Positions 5,730-6,637 of a DNA stretch of 6,637 nucleotides are shown in pieces. The DNA comes from Puniceicoccales bacterium (lineage in GTDB: Bacteria; Verrucomicrobiota; Verrucomicrobiia; Opitutales; LL51). The first letter of the stretch is position 1; the number at the start of each line of letters is the position of its first letter. A program made the translations under genes and the position numbers. Below the pieces are notes generated by a model. That model did not search any database, was not told the origin of the DNA, and was given only the letters and a program-made list of their open reading frames with translations. The DNA lies in NCBI GenBank assembly GCA_031268545.1, contig JAIRXD010000021.1:1-6637 (forward strand). The letters run 5' to 3'.

Positions 5730-6637
5730 ATGGCACAGGAACAAACCCAGGAATTCAGTAAGTTAAGGCGGATATTTTTTCCATTGCATACCTATGAGTT
5801 GAAAAAAGCTCTGCCAATGAGTTTGATATTCTTTTGTATCTTATTCAATTATACATGTTTGAGAAACATTAAGGACAGTTTGATAGTAACCGGACCAGGA
5901 TCCGATGCAGAGGTTATTCCATTCATAAAGGGATTTTGCGTCGTACCATCGGCCATAATATTCATGTTACTCTATGCCAAAGCGAGTAATATTCTGAGCA
6001 ATGAAAAGCTGTTTTATTTTTCATTGACACCTTTTATAGTTTTTTTTGGAGCATTTGCCTATCTGATATATCCAAATTTAGACGTGCTTCATCCTTCCCT
6101 GGAGACAATGACTGCATGGCGTGCATCGGCTCCAAAATTTCTCTATTGGCCCATTGCAATAATTGGGAACTGGTCCTATGTATTATTTTTTATATTGGCA
6201 GAATTATGGGGTGGAGTTCTCCTATCTCTTTCATTTTGGCAATTTGCGAATCAAATAACCAAGACATCCGAAGCCAAAAGAATGTATTCTTTCTTTGGAT
6301 TGATGGCCCAGATGGCTGTGTTAGCCTCGGGCATCGTCGGTGAACATTTTTCAAATATAAAAAGCAAAGTGGGCGTTGGTGTGGACCCTTGGCAGATTTC
6401 GTTAAACTGGCTGATGGGCATCGTAGTGATTCTTGGAATAGTAGCCATGGTGACATTTCGCTGGATATATGTTCATGTGCTCACCGATAAACGCTTCTAT
6501 GATAAACCAGAATTACCAGGCAACTCCGGTGGAAAGAAAAAGAAAAGCATACCGCTATCTCAGAGTTTCAAGATAATATTCACTTCACCCTATATTGGTT
6601 TGATTGCAGCCCTGGTGGTATGCTATGGCATCAGTAT
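5730..6637 (+). CDS. tlc: NTT/Tlc-family nucleotide transporter (ATP/ADP translocase type), 3' end outside window
   Basis: The first 302 codons are open to the window edge. NTT proteins are inner-membrane carriers of about 500 residues with roughly 12 helices. Energy-parasite members swap host ATP for bacterial ADP, while others import nucleotides or exchange NAD. Family hallmarks seen: LKKALPM at 24-30, a first helix ending FNYTCLRNIKDSLIVTGPGS (39-58, with Arg45 and Lys48), AEVIPFIK (60-67), PSAIIFMLLYAK at 73-84, TPFIVFFGAFAYLIYP at 100-115, AELWGG at 157-162 with Glu158, FWQFANQITK at 169-178 and EAKRMYSFFG at 181-190. At least six hydrophobic segments are visible, then a basic loop (about 251-278, including KKKK) and the start of another helix at the edge. 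No frameshift is seen. The ATG at 5730 lacks a Shine-Dalgarno but the N-terminus aligns with the family. Which nucleotides are carried cannot be told from this part. It is divergent from nifJ with 189 bp between. Confidence 0.95.
   Translation, partial: MAQEQTQEFSKLRRIFFPLHTYELKKALPMSLIFFCILFNYTCLRNIKDSLIVTGPGSDAEVIPFIKGFCVVPSAIIFMLLYAKASNILSNEKLFYFSLTPFIVFFGAFAYLIYPNLDVLHPSLETMTAWRASAPKFLYWPIAIIGNWSYVLFFILAELWGGVLLSLSFWQFANQITKTSEAKRMYSFFGLMAQMAVLASGIVGEHFSNIKSKVGVGVDPWQISLNWLMGIVVILGIVAMVTFRWIYVHVLTDKRFYDKPELPGNSGGKKKKSIPLSQSFKIIFTSPYIGLIAALVVCYGIS

Noticed and set aside
6190..6456. Minus-strand open frames opposite the transporter
   Set aside because: They are antisense to conserved NTT transmembrane segments and have no independent coding evidence.

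Overview
This AT-rich window suggests a host-dependent, probably intracellular bacterium. The strongest clue is a divergently transcribed gene for an NTT-family (Tlc-type) nucleotide transporter, known almost only from obligate intracellular bacteria (Chlamydiae, Rickettsiales, some Bacteroidota and other endosymbionts) and plastids. A complete pyruvate:ferredoxin (flavodoxin) oxidoreductase points to anaerobic or microaerophilic pyruvate metabolism. A lysine-rich repeat protein recalls, but is not clearly the same as, chlamydial histone-like proteins. A PVC-group host-associated lineage (chlamydia-like or verrucomicrobial) fits, but the window alone does not settle the taxonomy.

Layout: (1) positions 1-418, minus strand, is the 5' part of a gene for a basic protein with a likely N-terminal signal peptide and a 60-bp (20-residue) tandem repeat that runs off the left edge. 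(2) 419-608 is a divergent intergenic region with a consensus-like -10 box and an operator-like inverted repeat. (3) 609-1976, plus strand, is a complete beta-CASP metallo-beta-lactamase-fold protein, a likely RNase of the CPSF73-like group. (4) An 18-bp convergent gap separates it from nifJ (1995-5540, minus strand), which is full length with every expected cofactor motif. (5) 5541-5729 is a divergent control region between nifJ and the transporter, with two candidate promoters whose -10 boxes overlap, a 13-bp palindrome and an imperfect hairpin. (6) 5730 to the right edge, plus strand, is the first 302 codons of the NTT transporter.

Functional reading: nifJ and the NTT gene share one short control region. 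One makes acetyl-CoA and reduced carrier from pyruvate, while the other probably exchanges nucleotides (possibly host ATP for ADP) with the host cytoplasm. This is an attractive energy-metabolism pairing, but co-regulation is inferred only from the shared intergenic DNA. No RNA gene, insertion sequence or CRISPR array was seen, and no intergenic stretch exceeds 300 bases.
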